64,000 nt of DNA, from positions 1 to 64,000 of the forward strand of contig JBEKEM010000001.1 in the NCBI GenBank assembly GCA_050013835.1. The letters are read 5' to 3'. The notes beneath the pieces are model-generated. The model worked only from the letters and a program-made list of their open reading frames with translations. It was not told the origin of the DNA and searched no databases. Within the stretch, counting starts at the first letter, position 1; every line of letters begins with the position of its first letter. Both the position numbers and the translations under genes were made by a program. Below, piece after piece: positions 43,221 through 51,796 of the stretch. The stretch is from Bog-793 sp050013835 (GTDB lineage Bacteria; Actinomycetota; Acidimicrobiia; Acidimicrobiales; Bog-793).

Positions 43221-44015
43221 ATGAGAACTCGACAACCGACCGTCAGCTGGCTCTGCGACATGGACGGCGTGCTCGTGAACGGGGGAGTGGCGGTTCCCGG
43301 GGCCGACCGCTTTATTGGGGCACTCGACAAGGCGGGCTTCAGCTTCCTCGTTCTCACGAACAACTCGCGCTTCTCGCCGAACGACCTCGCGTCGCGCCTG
43401 GCGGATGGCGGGCTTTCCATCCCGCCGGGGGCGCTGTGGACATCGGCCTTGGCAACTGCCCGTTTCCTCGACAGCCAGCGGCCGGGCGGCCGGGCGTTCG
43501 TGATCGGCGAGGCGGGCCTGACGAGCGCCTTGCACGACATCGGCTACGTGCTCACCGACCACAATCCCGACTACGTCGTGCTGGGCGAGACCCGCACCTA
43601 CAGCTTCGAGGCGATCACCAGAGCGATCCGGCTGATCGACCGGGGGGCGCGGTTCATCGCCACTAATCCGGACCCGGTGGGGCCTTCTCCGGGGGGCAAC
43701 CTGCCGGCCACTGGTTCAGTCGCGGCGATGATCCAGCATGCGACGGAGCAGGCCGCCTACTTCGTAGGCAAGCCCAACCCGCTCATGATCCGGGAGGGTC
43801 TCGACGTCCTGGGGGCTCATTCCGAGACGACGGCCATGGTGGGTGACCGCATGGATACCGACGTCGTCGCCGGGATCGAGGCCGGCCTGGAGACGATCCT
43901 GGTCCTCTCGGGTGTGACCCGACGCGAGACAATCGAGCGCTTCCCGTACCGCCCGTCACGAGTCGTCGACTCGGTCGCTGACCTCGCCGACGAGATCGTC
44001 GCCGCGACGAAGTAG
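43221..44015 (+). CDS. HAD-superfamily phosphatase, NagD-like (class IIA)
   Basis: A 264-residue HAD-IIA hydrolase from the ATG at 43221. The nucleophile motif is WLCDMDGVLVNGG (DMDG in place of the more usual DxDG form with Leu or Ile), motif II is VLTNNSRFSP, and the closing metal-binding motif is MVGDRMDTDVVAG. A large C2 cap lies between. Relatives remove phosphate from nucleotides or small sugar phosphates. CATACT six bases before the ATG supports this start over the GTG at 43200. It is convergent with the GMC oxidoreductase gene. Confidence 0.85.
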   Translation: MRTRQPTVSWLCDMDGVLVNGGVAVPGADRFIGALDKAGFSFLVLTNNSRFSPNDLASRLADGGLSIPPGALWTSALATARFLDSQRPGGRAFVIGEAGLTSALHDIGYVLTDHNPDYVVLGETRTYSFEAITRAIRLIDRGARFIATNPDPVGPSPGGNLPATGSVAAMIQHATEQAAYFVGKPNPLMIREGLDVLGAHSETTAMVGDRMDTDVVAGIEAGLETILVLSGVTRRETIERFPYRPSRVVDSVADLADEIVAATK

Positions 44016-44029
44016 TTCGGCGAGTCCCC

Positions 44030-44047
44030 GGGCGCGCCGGCGCGCCC
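44030..44047. terminator. convergent-gene terminator (18-bp palindrome)
   Basis: GGGCGCGCCGGCGCGCCC is a perfect palindrome followed by TTTCT on the plus strand. It sits in the 45-bp gap between two convergent genes. Confidence 0.55.
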
Positions 44048-44060
44048 TTTCTGCCCAGGC

Positions 44061-45734
44061 TTACGGCTGCACGCGCAGCTCTCCCGGGGCCCCCGCCGGC
44101 ACGACGGGTTTGCGGGGCACGACCGGGTCGATTCGGCGGTAGCCCTCGCCGAGGGGCGGTCGGGGATCCGGCTCGCCGCGGTTGGGCCATAGTGCCATCG
44201 CTCGTTCCGTCTGGGCGGTGATCGTGAGCGCCGGGTTGACTCCGAGGTTGGCGGAAATGGCGGCCCCGTCGGTGACGTGCAAGCCCGGGTGACCGTAGAC
44301 GCGCTGGTACGGGTCAACGACACCCGTCGCCGCGGAGTCGCCGATGACGGCGCCGCCGAGGATGTGCGCCGTCATCGGGACGTTGAAGACGTCGTTCCAC
44401 CCACCGGCGGCGAACCCTCCGATACGACGAGCGATGCGCCGTACGGTGTCGTGGCCGACCGGGATCCACCTCGGGTTCGGTTCGCCGTGGCCCGGGCGAG
44501 ACGTCAACCGCCGGCCGAACGGACCCTTCCGCATATAGCAGCTGATCGAGTTGTCGTTCGTCTGCATGACGAGGGCGATGATCGTCTGCTCCGACCAGCG
44601 GTGCATGCTCAGGTTGCGCGCCATCATCACGGGATGGCGGGCGACCTCGAGGGCCCAGCGGAGCGGCCTGACCCGCCCGCCATCGGCGAGGGCGGTGGTC
44701 AGCAGCCCCATCGCGTTGTCGCCCTTGCCGTAGCGCACCGGCTCGATGTGGGTGTGGTCGTTCGGGTGGAACGACGAGGTGATGGCGACTCCGCGGGTGT
44801 AGTCGACGTCGTGCCGGAACGTGCGCGCCCCCAGGATTGCCTCGGAGTTCGTGCGGGTGAGCTCGCCGAGCCTCGCCGACAGGTTCGCGAGGACGCCGTC
44901 ATCGCGCATGCGGTGCAGCAGCTTCTGGGTGCCGATCGCACCAGCGGCCAGGACGACCTGGCCGGCGACGACCGTGTGCCGCCGCTGGCGTACCCAGGCG
45001 TTGGTGCGCACGGTTGTGATGTCGTAACGGCCGTCGGTTCGCGGTCTGACCGCCGTCACCGTCGTCAGCGCGCGGACCTCGGCACCACCGACTTCGGCGA
45101 GGTGCAGGTAGTTCTTGAGGAGCGTGTTCTTCGCCCCGTGCCGGCAGCCGGTCATGCACTCGCCGCACTCGGTGCAGCCGACCCGGCGCGGTCCGGCGCC
45201 ACCGAAGTAGGGGTCGGCGGCCTCGACTCCCGGTTCGCCGAAGTAGACGCCGACCGGCGCGGCGACGAACGTCCCGCCGGCGCCCATCTCCTCGGCGACG
45301 GCCCGCATCACCTCGTCGGCCGGAGTCGTCGTCGGGTTTACCACGACGCCGAGCATGCGCCTGGCCTGGTCGTAGTAGGGTGCCAGCTCCTCACGCCAGT
45401 CGGTGATGTGGCCCCACTGGGCGTCGGCATAGAAGGGCGGCATGGGTTCGTAGAGCGTGTTGGCGTAGACGAGCGACCCGCCCCCGACGCCGGCCCCGGA
45501 CAGGATCATCACGTCGCGCAGCAGCGAGATCCGCTGGATGCCGAGCAGCCCGAGCCTCGGGGCCCAGAAGAACGAGCGCACCCTCCAGGAGGTCTTCGGT
45601 AGCGTCGTCTCGTCGAAGCGCCGTCCCGCCTCGAGTACGACGATCCGGTACCCCTTCTCGGTCAGACGCAGGGCCGCCGTGCTGCCCCCGAAGCCGCTCC
45701 CAATGATGGCGACGTCGCACTCGTCGGCGTCCAT
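44061..45734 (-). CDS. GMC-family FAD oxidoreductase (cholesterol oxidase-like)
   Basis: A 557-residue flavoprotein from the ATG at 45734. The FAD-binding motif VAIIGSGFGGSTAALRL starts at residue 8, and GAGVGGGSLVYAN lies near residue 90. A Cys-rich segment GCTECGECMTGC precedes RHGAKNTLLKNYL, as in the ChoD-like branch of GMC enzymes. The C-terminal ends with HILGGAVIGDSAATGVVDP and the Asn of LGVNPALTITAQTERAM. The family oxidises alcohols, in this branch often sterols or related hydrophobic alcohols. The substrate is not established. TAGCCT seven bases before the ATG suggests a leaderless start. Confidence 0.85.
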   Translation of the reverse strand: MDADECDVAIIGSGFGGSTAALRLTEKGYRIVVLEAGRRFDETTLPKTSWRVRSFFWAPRLGLLGIQRISLLRDVMILSGAGVGGGSLVYANTLYEPMPPFYADAQWGHITDWREELAPYYDQARRMLGVVVNPTTTPADEVMRAVAEEMGAGGTFVAAPVGVYFGEPGVEAADPYFGGAGPRRVGCTECGECMTGCRHGAKNTLLKNYLHLAEVGGAEVRALTTVTAVRPRTDGRYDITTVRTNAWVRQRRHTVVAGQVVLAAGAIGTQKLLHRMRDDGVLANLSARLGELTRTNSEAILGARTFRHDVDYTRGVAITSSFHPNDHTHIEPVRYGKGDNAMGLLTTALADGGRVRPLRWALEVARHPVMMARNLSMHRWSEQTIIALVMQTNDNSISCYMRKGPFGRRLTSRPGHGEPNPRWIPVGHDTVRRIARRIGGFAAGGWNDVFNVPMTAHILGGAVIGDSAATGVVDPYQRVYGHPGLHVTDGAAISANLGVNPALTITAQTERAMALWPNRGEPDPRPPLGEGYRRIDPVVPRKPVVPAGAPGELRVQP

Positions 45735-45870
45735 GGCGGCGAGGCTAGACGTGGACTCGCGTGGCGTGCGAAAGCGCAGATGTGTGACCGGCGACGTCCA
45801 TCGGGTCGAAACGTGGCCGTCGTGACGGCTGGGTTCGGCCGCAACTCGGGGCTTCGAGTCTCCGCCTCGG

Positions 45871-47523
45871 CTACTTGGTATTCGTCGGGCAGGCCCTCGG
45901 GTCGTAGTGCGGGATCGCGCTCGTCGCCGCCGTGGGCGCGGTGAGCGCACCCCCGTCGGAGTTCGGCGTCGTTGCCGTCGTTGCCGTCGTTGCCGTCACC
46001 GTCGTCGTGGTGGTGGTGGTGATCGTGCTCGGCGTCGTCGGGCCGGACTTCGTCGGGCCGGACTTCGCCTGGTTCGACGAGCGAGCCGGGTGGGCGCTCG
46101 CTACGGCGAGGTCAGAGCCGGTCACGACGGTGACGTCGGCGTGGCCGAGCGTCGCAGCGCGTGCCATGACGACAGTGCCGGACAGGGCAGAGATCACTTT
46201 CTCGGCCTGGGCCAGATGCGCTGCGGAGGGGTACTCGACAGTCGTCTCCGAGATCGGCCCGACCGGCGTCTGGGAGCCCGTGGCGACGACGCGGTATCCG
46301 AGGGCGCGCAGCTTGGAGGCGACGCGGGCCGTGGTCGCGGGCGATCCTGTGCCGTCGACGACCGAGACGGTGATCGCGTTGGCGTGGAGCTTGAGCCCAG
46401 CCGGGTCCTCACCCAGGAAGGCGTTGATCGTCTGCTGGTCCTGCGGCTCCGACGGGAATACGACGTCGCCGTAGGGGAGGCCTTTGTACATGTAGGGCTG
46501 CGTGTCGACGATGATCGGGGCCGTGTAGAGCGGCACACTGTTGACGCCCAGGGAACTGAACGTGCTGAGCAGGCTCCGCATTTCGCCGATGCCGAGTGTG
46601 GTGTCGACCGTGAGGAACGGCGCGACCGCTCCGAGCAGCTGCTCGTCCGTCACAGGATTGCCGAGGCCGTGCTGCTTCACCGTGGAGGCGAGCACGCGAA
46701 GGAAGAGGTGGTCACGCACGATCCGCCCGAGGTCGCCCGAGCCGTCGTAGCCACGCCAGGTTCCGGTCTTGCGGTCGTAGCTGTAGTAGACGTGGCGGGC
46801 GCGCACCAGCGCGAGCGCCTCGATCCCGCCGATGTGCTGGCACCCGGTCCGCATCTGGCGTAGGCCGTCCATGTCCATCACCTGCGTCGGGAAGTACATG
46901 TTGACTCCTCCGAGCGCGTTCACGATGTCGGCGAAGCTCTCGAAGTTGAGCACCACGTAGTGGTTGATCGGGATCCCGAAGTCCTCTTCGATCGCCTGCA
47001 CGAGCTGCCCCGGCCCGTCGGCAAGCGCCGAGTCGACCTTGTTGGACCAGTGTTGAGTGCCGTTAATGCGCGCGTCGGGGACGAAGGTGTCACGCGGGAT
47101 GGATAGCAGCGACGCACGGTGGTCGTTGGAGTTCAGCCTGATGATCATGATCACGTCGCTGTTCACCCCGTTGACGCCCGATTCGCACTCATGGACGTAG
47201 ACCTCGAAGCTCTTCGCGGGTTTCACGGCGCAACGGGAGGTCGATCCGACGAGGAGGATGTCCTCGACGCCGCCCTTAACCTGCGTGAGGTTGGGCACAT
47301 TGACGCGTCCGATCTCGTTGAGGCGGTAGATGGTGAGCCCGACGGCAGCACCGACCAGCAACACCACACAAAGGACGAGGGCGATCACACTGCGTGTCGT
47401 CCAGCGCCGGAACCTGCTGCGCCGTGCCTTCTTCGCCCGTCGGCGCTGGCGCCACGTGCGCGGTGCGCTCCCGGTGGGGTCGTCGCGTGACGCGGAAGGG
47501 TCGGAGCTCGAGGTGTCGGGCAC
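45871..47523 (-). CDS. LytR-CpsA-Psr (LCP) family cell-wall glycopolymer ligase
   Basis: A 550-residue membrane-anchored protein: a basic cytoplasmic head, one transmembrane segment (about residues 44-67, SVIALVLCVVLLVGAAVGLT), then the LCP catalytic domain with SDVIMIIRLNSND and LLSIPRDTFVPD, whose Arg and Asp bind the pyrophosphate. A LytR_C domain follows near residue 395 (ITVSVVDGTGSPATTARVASK shortened), then a Thr-rich tail. LCP enzymes attach polymers such as arabinogalactan or capsule to peptidoglycan. This fits the glycan export locus elsewhere in the window. TACCCT lies eight bases before the GTG start. Confidence 0.88.
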   Translation of the reverse strand: MPDTSSSDPSASRDDPTGSAPRTWRQRRRAKKARRSRFRRWTTRSVIALVLCVVLLVGAAVGLTIYRLNEIGRVNVPNLTQVKGGVEDILLVGSTSRCAVKPAKSFEVYVHECESGVNGVNSDVIMIIRLNSNDHRASLLSIPRDTFVPDARINGTQHWSNKVDSALADGPGQLVQAIEEDFGIPINHYVVLNFESFADIVNALGGVNMYFPTQVMDMDGLRQMRTGCQHIGGIEALALVRARHVYYSYDRKTGTWRGYDGSGDLGRIVRDHLFLRVLASTVKQHGLGNPVTDEQLLGAVAPFLTVDTTLGIGEMRSLLSTFSSLGVNSVPLYTAPIIVDTQPYMYKGLPYGDVVFPSEPQDQQTINAFLGEDPAGLKLHANAITVSVVDGTGSPATTARVASKLRALGYRVVATGSQTPVGPISETTVEYPSAAHLAQAEKVISALSGTVVMARAATLGHADVTVVTGSDLAVASAHPARSSNQAKSGPTKSGPTTPSTITTTTTTTVTATTATTATTPNSDGGALTAPTAATSAIPHYDPRACPTNTK

Positions 47524-47666
47524 AGTGGTTCAGGGTACCGGCTGCCATGCCGAAGAAGTCGGCGCGCGCCGCAGTGGTCCGCCGGGTGGCGCCGGCGCGG
47601 GTCGCTCGCGGGGCGGATCACCGCGACGGCCCGGTTGCCGCCGGCGCGGGTGCCTATTCTGGCCGG

Positions 47667-48425
47667 ATGGCGACATGGACGGCATTGCAACGGAAACGCC
47701 TGTTTCCGAGTGCACGTCGGCTTGCCAAGCAGCTGCTCGTCCGCTGGGACCTCTTCGCCCACCGGAGGGACGAATCCGTCCGACGGTGGCGCCCCGTCCT
47801 GGCGGGTGCGCGGGCGGGCCACGTCGTCGTCCCGTCCGTCGCCCTCGAGTCGAGCCGCCGGGAGGCGGATGACTTTGCGACGCGGGGGCTCGTGCGGGCC
47901 GGCGACCGGGTCCTCGACGTCGGCGCCGGCAACGGTCGGCAGGCGATCGGCCTCGTGGAGCTGGGGGTCGCCTCGTACACCGGCCTCGAGGTCGTGAGAC
48001 AGAGCGTCGACTACGCCAATGCGGCCTTCGCGACGACCGAAAACGTCCGGTTCGACTGGTTCGACGTCTACAACGCGATGTACAACCCGCGCGGATCACA
48101 GACCCCAGAGAAGGCCGCCTTCCCCTATCCGGACGGGTCCTTCGACTTTGTGGTCGCCTTGTCGCTGTACACCCATCTCGAGGAGCTCGCCGTTGTGGCG
48201 CGCTACGCCTCCGAGACCGCCCGCGTGCTGCGCGAAGGGGGCGGCGGCTTCATGACCTTCTTCAAGAGCCCGCCGAACGCTCCGACGGCGAGCGCGGTGC
48301 GGACCGTGTTCGCCGAGGCGGACATCCGCCGGACGGTCGGGGAGTGGTTCGTGGTCGAGGACGCCGTTGGTGGCGAGACGACCGCCTTCCACGATCAGTG
48401 GCGTCTCTACCTGCGTAAGCGCTGA
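47667..48425 (+). CDS. class I SAM-dependent methyltransferase
   Basis: A 252-residue protein from the ATG at 47667. The SAM-binding motif I is RVLDVGAGNGRQAIGLVELG, motif II/III follows in FDFVVALSLYTHLEEL, and RVLREGGGGFMTFF is the typical post-motif. The target molecule is unknown. Its position beside the LCP ligase makes a cell-wall or glycan target possible, for instance a capping methyl group. TATTCT six bases before the ATG supports a leaderless start. The open frame extends upstream, but those residues are Arg-rich and antisense to the LCP gene. Confidence 0.8.
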   Translation: MATWTALQRKRLFPSARRLAKQLLVRWDLFAHRRDESVRRWRPVLAGARAGHVVVPSVALESSRREADDFATRGLVRAGDRVLDVGAGNGRQAIGLVELGVASYTGLEVVRQSVDYANAAFATTENVRFDWFDVYNAMYNPRGSQTPEKAAFPYPDGSFDFVVALSLYTHLEELAVVARYASETARVLREGGGGFMTFFKSPPNAPTASAVRTVFAEADIRRTVGEWFVVEDAVGGETTAFHDQWRLYLRKR

Positions 48426-48549
48426 GCGGGCGGGACGGCCGGGTCCGTCGTGTCGGTCGGGGGCGAGAAGGTCCCCGGGCGGGCCCGGACGCTGGTGCGT
48501 CTCTTCCGGGTCGGCGCGGCGGTGCACGAGGTGACTTTCGTCCCTGTGG

Positions 48550-48609
48550 TCAGGATGTCCTGACGGCTACATTCAGGTTGCCCTGAGGACCCCGCTCAGG
48601 CGTACTGGA
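48550..48609 (+). promoter_or_regulatory. three DtxR-like palindromes spaced exactly 23 bp apart
   Basis: TCAGGATGTCCTGA starts at 48550, TCAGGTTGCCCTGA at 48573 and the imperfect TCAGGCGTACTGGA at 48596. All share TCAGG-N4-(C/T)(C/T)(T/G)GA-type symmetry, close to the TNAGGNTNNCCTNA core of DtxR/IdeR-family metal regulators. A TACATT -10 candidate (48568-48573) lies between the first two, and the third covers the ribosome site of the NRAMP-like gene. Binding would block transcription when metal is plentiful. Confidence 0.6.
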
Positions 48610-48622
48610 GAAGTTGGCGATC

Positions 48623-49915
48623 GTGGTCAGCCGCGGTGCCGAAACGATCCCGCTCGGGGCGACGGCCGTGCGTCGGCGCCCGATCGCCGGCGCGGCGCTG
48701 CTCGTCATGATCGGCCCCGGTCTGATGGTGATGCTCGCGGACACTGACGCCGGGAGTGTGATCACTGCCGCCCAGTCCGGCGCCAGGTTCCGCTACGCGA
48801 TGGTGTTGCCGCAGCTCGTTCTCATACCCGCCCTCTATCTCGTGCAGGAGATGACGGCCCGGCTGGGGCTCGCCACGGGGCAGGGGCACGGCGCCCTCAT
48901 CCGCCGGACGTTCGGGTCGCGCTGGGCGCTCGTCTCGGCGGGGGCGCTCTTCGTCGCCTGCGTGGGGGCGCTCGTCACCGAATTCGCCGGTGTCGCCGGC
49001 GTCGGTTCGCTCGTCGGGTTGCCGCGGCTCGTATCCACCGGGGCCGCGGCGGTCGCGCTCATCGCCCTCCTGCTGCTCGGGAGGTACCGGCGGGTCGAGC
49101 ATGTCGGCATCGCCGTCGGTGCCCTCGAGCTGCTGTTCATACCGGCGGCGCTCCTCGCCCACCCGCACGTGAGTGCGATCCTCCACGATCTCGGTAACCC
49201 GGTCCACGCGGGAGCCGGCTTCGCGACGCTGCTCGCCGCCAACGTGGGCGCCGTAATCATGCCGTGGATGGTCTTCTACCAGCAGGAGGCCGTCATCGAC
49301 AAGGACCGCCGTGGTCTCAGCCTGCGGGCCGCCCTGCGCTCGGCCCGCTTCGACACGGCCACCGGCTCGTTGATCACGCAGCTCGTGATGGTGGCGGTGA
49401 TCGTCGCGACCGGCGCGACACTCGGGGCCGCCCATCGGGGCGCAGCCCTCAACAGCGTCGGAGCCATCGCCTCGGCGCTCACGCCCTTCCTCGGGCATGA
49501 CAGGGCGGTCGTGTTCTTCGGCCTCGGCATGGTCGGCGCGGCGTTGGTGGCGGCGCTCGTCGTGACGCTGGCGGGGGCGTGGGGGATCTCCGAGGTCCTC
49601 GGCTGGCGGCACAGCCTGAACGACTCGCCGGCGCGCGCTGGTGGCTTCTACAGCCTGGCGGTCGTCGGTGTTGTCGTCGGCGTCGTGCTCGTGGACGTCA
49701 TCCCGAACCTCGTCGACCTCACGATCCACGTCGAGGTGCTGAACGCCTGCCTGCTGCCGGTCATCCTTGGCTTCCTGGTTGCCCTGGAGCGCCGGGCGAT
49801 CCCGGCCGAGCTGCGGATGCGGGGCGCCCGAAGGGTGGTCACGTATGCCTTCGCCGCCGTCGTTATCGCCTTCGGGATCGTCACCGCGGTCGTCATCCTG
49901 GCCCGGATCACCTAG
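48623..49915 (+). CDS. divergent NRAMP-family divalent metal transporter
   Basis: A 430-residue membrane protein with about eleven hydrophobic segments. The GTG at 48623 and a TTG at 48614 both fit the GGAGAAG site. TM1 carries MLADTDAGSV where classical NRAMP proteins have DPGN. TM6 reads VIMPWMVFYQQEAVIDKD where they have MPHN. Relatives with these substitutions form a separate clade whose ions are less certain (Mn2+, Fe2+ or Mg2+). Three DtxR-like sites upstream suggest Mn or Fe control. Confidence 0.8.
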   Translation: MVSRGAETIPLGATAVRRRPIAGAALLVMIGPGLMVMLADTDAGSVITAAQSGARFRYAMVLPQLVLIPALYLVQEMTARLGLATGQGHGALIRRTFGSRWALVSAGALFVACVGALVTEFAGVAGVGSLVGLPRLVSTGAAAVALIALLLLGRYRRVEHVGIAVGALELLFIPAALLAHPHVSAILHDLGNPVHAGAGFATLLAANVGAVIMPWMVFYQQEAVIDKDRRGLSLRAALRSARFDTATGSLITQLVMVAVIVATGATLGAAHRGAALNSVGAIASALTPFLGHDRAVVFFGLGMVGAALVAALVVTLAGAWGISEVLGWRHSLNDSPARAGGFYSLAVVGVVVGVVLVDVIPNLVDLTIHVEVLNACLLPVILGFLVALERRAIPAELRMRGARRVVTYAFAAVVIAFGIVTAVVILARIT

Positions 49916-49949
49916 CCGTCGCGACCGGCGGGATTGAGCCGGCCGACCC

Positions 49950-50717
49950 TCAGCGTTTCGGTTCCCAGCTGAAGTGGCGGGTGGCGAGGAACAGGCCGGC
50001 TATCCCCCAGGCCGCGACGATGAGCACGTCGGTCCAGCTGAACGCCGTCCCGATGAAGCCAGCCTGGATGCCGACCGCGAAGTGACGGACCGGGAAGATC
50101 CGGGCGACCCAGACGATCCATCGCGGCGCGTTGTTCCCGAACGGGATGAAGATCCCCGAGAGGAAGAGCAGCGGCATGATCGAGGCGTTGACGACGGCCG
50201 GGGCGGCGTCGGCGTTCGGAATGGCTGGCGTGATCGCGAAGGCGAGGGCGGAGAAGGCCGCCGAGCCGACCAGCAGCACGACGAGGAACCGGACGAGGGT
50301 GATGCCCGTCGGGATGTCCGCCTGGTAGGCGAACCTGCCGAACGCCGCCGTGATCACGACGAGGATCAACGAGATGAACACGGCGTGGAGCACGCGCGCG
50401 GCGAAGTAGATGGCGGCTGGCAGTGGCGTCCCGTTCGTCCGCTTCAGGATGCCGGCGTCGCGCTGGGTGGTCACCGACATCGCGAGGTTCGTGTAGCAGG
50501 CGCCGATGACGGCGTAAGCGGCCATTGCCGCGACGTAGTAGTCGGAGATGTGGACCCTCCGCGGGCCGAGGTGCACGATCCCGTGGCCGAGCAGCGACGT
50601 GAAGATCACGAGGAACATGAGCGGGAAGGCGAAAGTGAAGAAGGCCGCCGCCGGGTTGCGCCAGAAGGCCTTGTTCACGTAGCGGACCTGGGACAAGAGG
50701 CGACCGGGTGCGCTCAT
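49950..50717 (-). CDS. ABC-2 type export permease
   Basis: A 255-residue permease with six hydrophobic segments, starting at an ATG that overlaps the stop of the ATPase gene. It has NKAFWRNPAAAFFTFAFPLM at the start and SGIFIPFGNNAPRWIVWVAR near the end, typical of DrrB-like drug or lipid exporters. It forms one exporter with the upstream ATPase. Confidence 0.88.
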   Translation of the reverse strand: MSAPGRLLSQVRYVNKAFWRNPAAAFFTFAFPLMFLVIFTSLLGHGIVHLGPRRVHISDYYVAAMAAYAVIGACYTNLAMSVTTQRDAGILKRTNGTPLPAAIYFAARVLHAVFISLILVVITAAFGRFAYQADIPTGITLVRFLVVLLVGSAAFSALAFAITPAIPNADAAPAVVNASIMPLLFLSGIFIPFGNNAPRWIVWVARIFPVRHFAVGIQAGFIGTAFSWTDVLIVAAWGIAGLFLATRHFSWEPKR

Positions 50718-51730
50718 GACCTGCCCGGCGCAGCTGCGGAGCTGCCCGTCGTCGCCCCCTCCGGCGCGGTCGTGCCCCCGGTGAGCTCGAGGTAGACGTC
50801 CTCCAGCGACTTGCGGACGATCTCGAGTTGCTCGAGCTCGATTCCCTGCTCCAAGGACCAGCCGGTGAGCCGGTGGAGTGTGCGGCTGAGGTCGTCCGGG
50901 ACGAGCTCGACACCGCCGTCGGCTGTCGGGTGGCCGGCGAGGTCGGCGGGGACCACCGTGCCGGCGGGCAGGCGGAAGCGGATCCGGACGCCCTCGGTGT
51001 GGCGATCGCCGAGCTGCTCGGGTGTCCCGGTCGCCACGATCCGGCCGGCGGCCATGACGGCGACGCGGTCAGCCAGGTACTGGGCCTCGTCCATGTAGTG
51101 CGTCGTCAGCAGCACGGTCTTGCCGAGGGCGGCGAGGTTCTTCACCACCTCCCACGCCTCCCGGCGCGCCGAGGGGTCGAAACCGGTCGTCGGCTCGTCG
51201 AGGAAGAGCAGGTCGGGGTCCCCGGCGAGGGCGATGGCGACGTCGAGACGTCGCTGCTGACCGCCAGAGAGCTTGAGGACGCGGGTGTCGCGCTTCTCGC
51301 CCAGCCCGACGAGCTCGACGATCTCGCCGACCGGCCGCGGGTGGGGGTAGTAGCTGGCGTACATCTGGATCGTCTCGACGACGGTGAGGTAGCGGTCGAC
51401 GCCGGTCGACTGCAGGACGATGCCGACCCGGGGCTTCAGCGCGCTGCGCTCTCGGCCGGGGTCGTGCCCGAGGACCGTGACCTCGCCGCCGTTCCGGTGC
51501 CGGTAGCCCTCGAGGATCTCGACGGTCGTGGTCTTGCCGGCGCCGTTGGGCCCGAGCAGGGCGAAGATCTCTCCGATCTCGATCTCGAGGTCGAGACCGT
51601 TCACCGCGGCGACGCCGCCGTAGTACTTCGTGAGGCCTTCGACGACGATGGCGGGCGTGCCCGGCACCCCGGGTCGGGGAGCGGCGGAGGCACCGAGGCC
51701 GAGCCCCTCGAAGGCGGCCGCAGCGTGCAT
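50714..51730 (-). CDS. ABC exporter ATPase (DrrA-like)
   Basis: A 338-residue ATPase. Walker A is GPNGAGKTT, the signature KLSGGQQRRLDVA and Walker B LLFLDEPTTGFDP. The C-terminal extension is of the DrrA type. The ATG at 51730 lies immediately after a TTGACA-N17-TACCCT promoter, so the mRNA has essentially no leader. Together with the permease it would export a drug, lipid or peptide. A palindrome within the promoter suggests that a repressor controls it. Confidence 0.9.
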   Translation of the reverse strand: MHAAAAFEGLGLGASAAPRPGVPGTPAIVVEGLTKYYGGVAAVNGLDLEIEIGEIFALLGPNGAGKTTTVEILEGYRHRNGGEVTVLGHDPGRERSALKPRVGIVLQSTGVDRYLTVVETIQMYASYYPHPRPVGEIVELVGLGEKRDTRVLKLSGGQQRRLDVAIALAGDPDLLFLDEPTTGFDPSARREAWEVVKNLAALGKTVLLTTHYMDEAQYLADRVAVMAAGRIVATGTPEQLGDRHTEGVRIRFRLPAGTVVPADLAGHPTADGGVELVPDDLSRTLHRLTGWSLEQGIELEQLEIVRKSLEDVYLELTGGTTAPEGATTGSSAAAPGRS

Positions 51731-51737
51731 GGGGCTG

Positions 51738-51766
51738 AGGGTAGTGACTACTCACAATCATGTCAA
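51738..51766 (-). promoter_or_regulatory. leaderless promoter with embedded palindrome
   Basis: On the minus strand TTGACA (51766-51761), a 17-base spacer and TACCCT (51743-51738). The start point would fall within a base or two of the ATG at 51730. The palindrome GTAGTGACTAC (51741-51751) overlaps the -10 and is a candidate operator. Confidence 0.6.
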
Positions 51767-51796
51767 CACCGTTCCCGGGGGACCTGCGTCGCAGGA

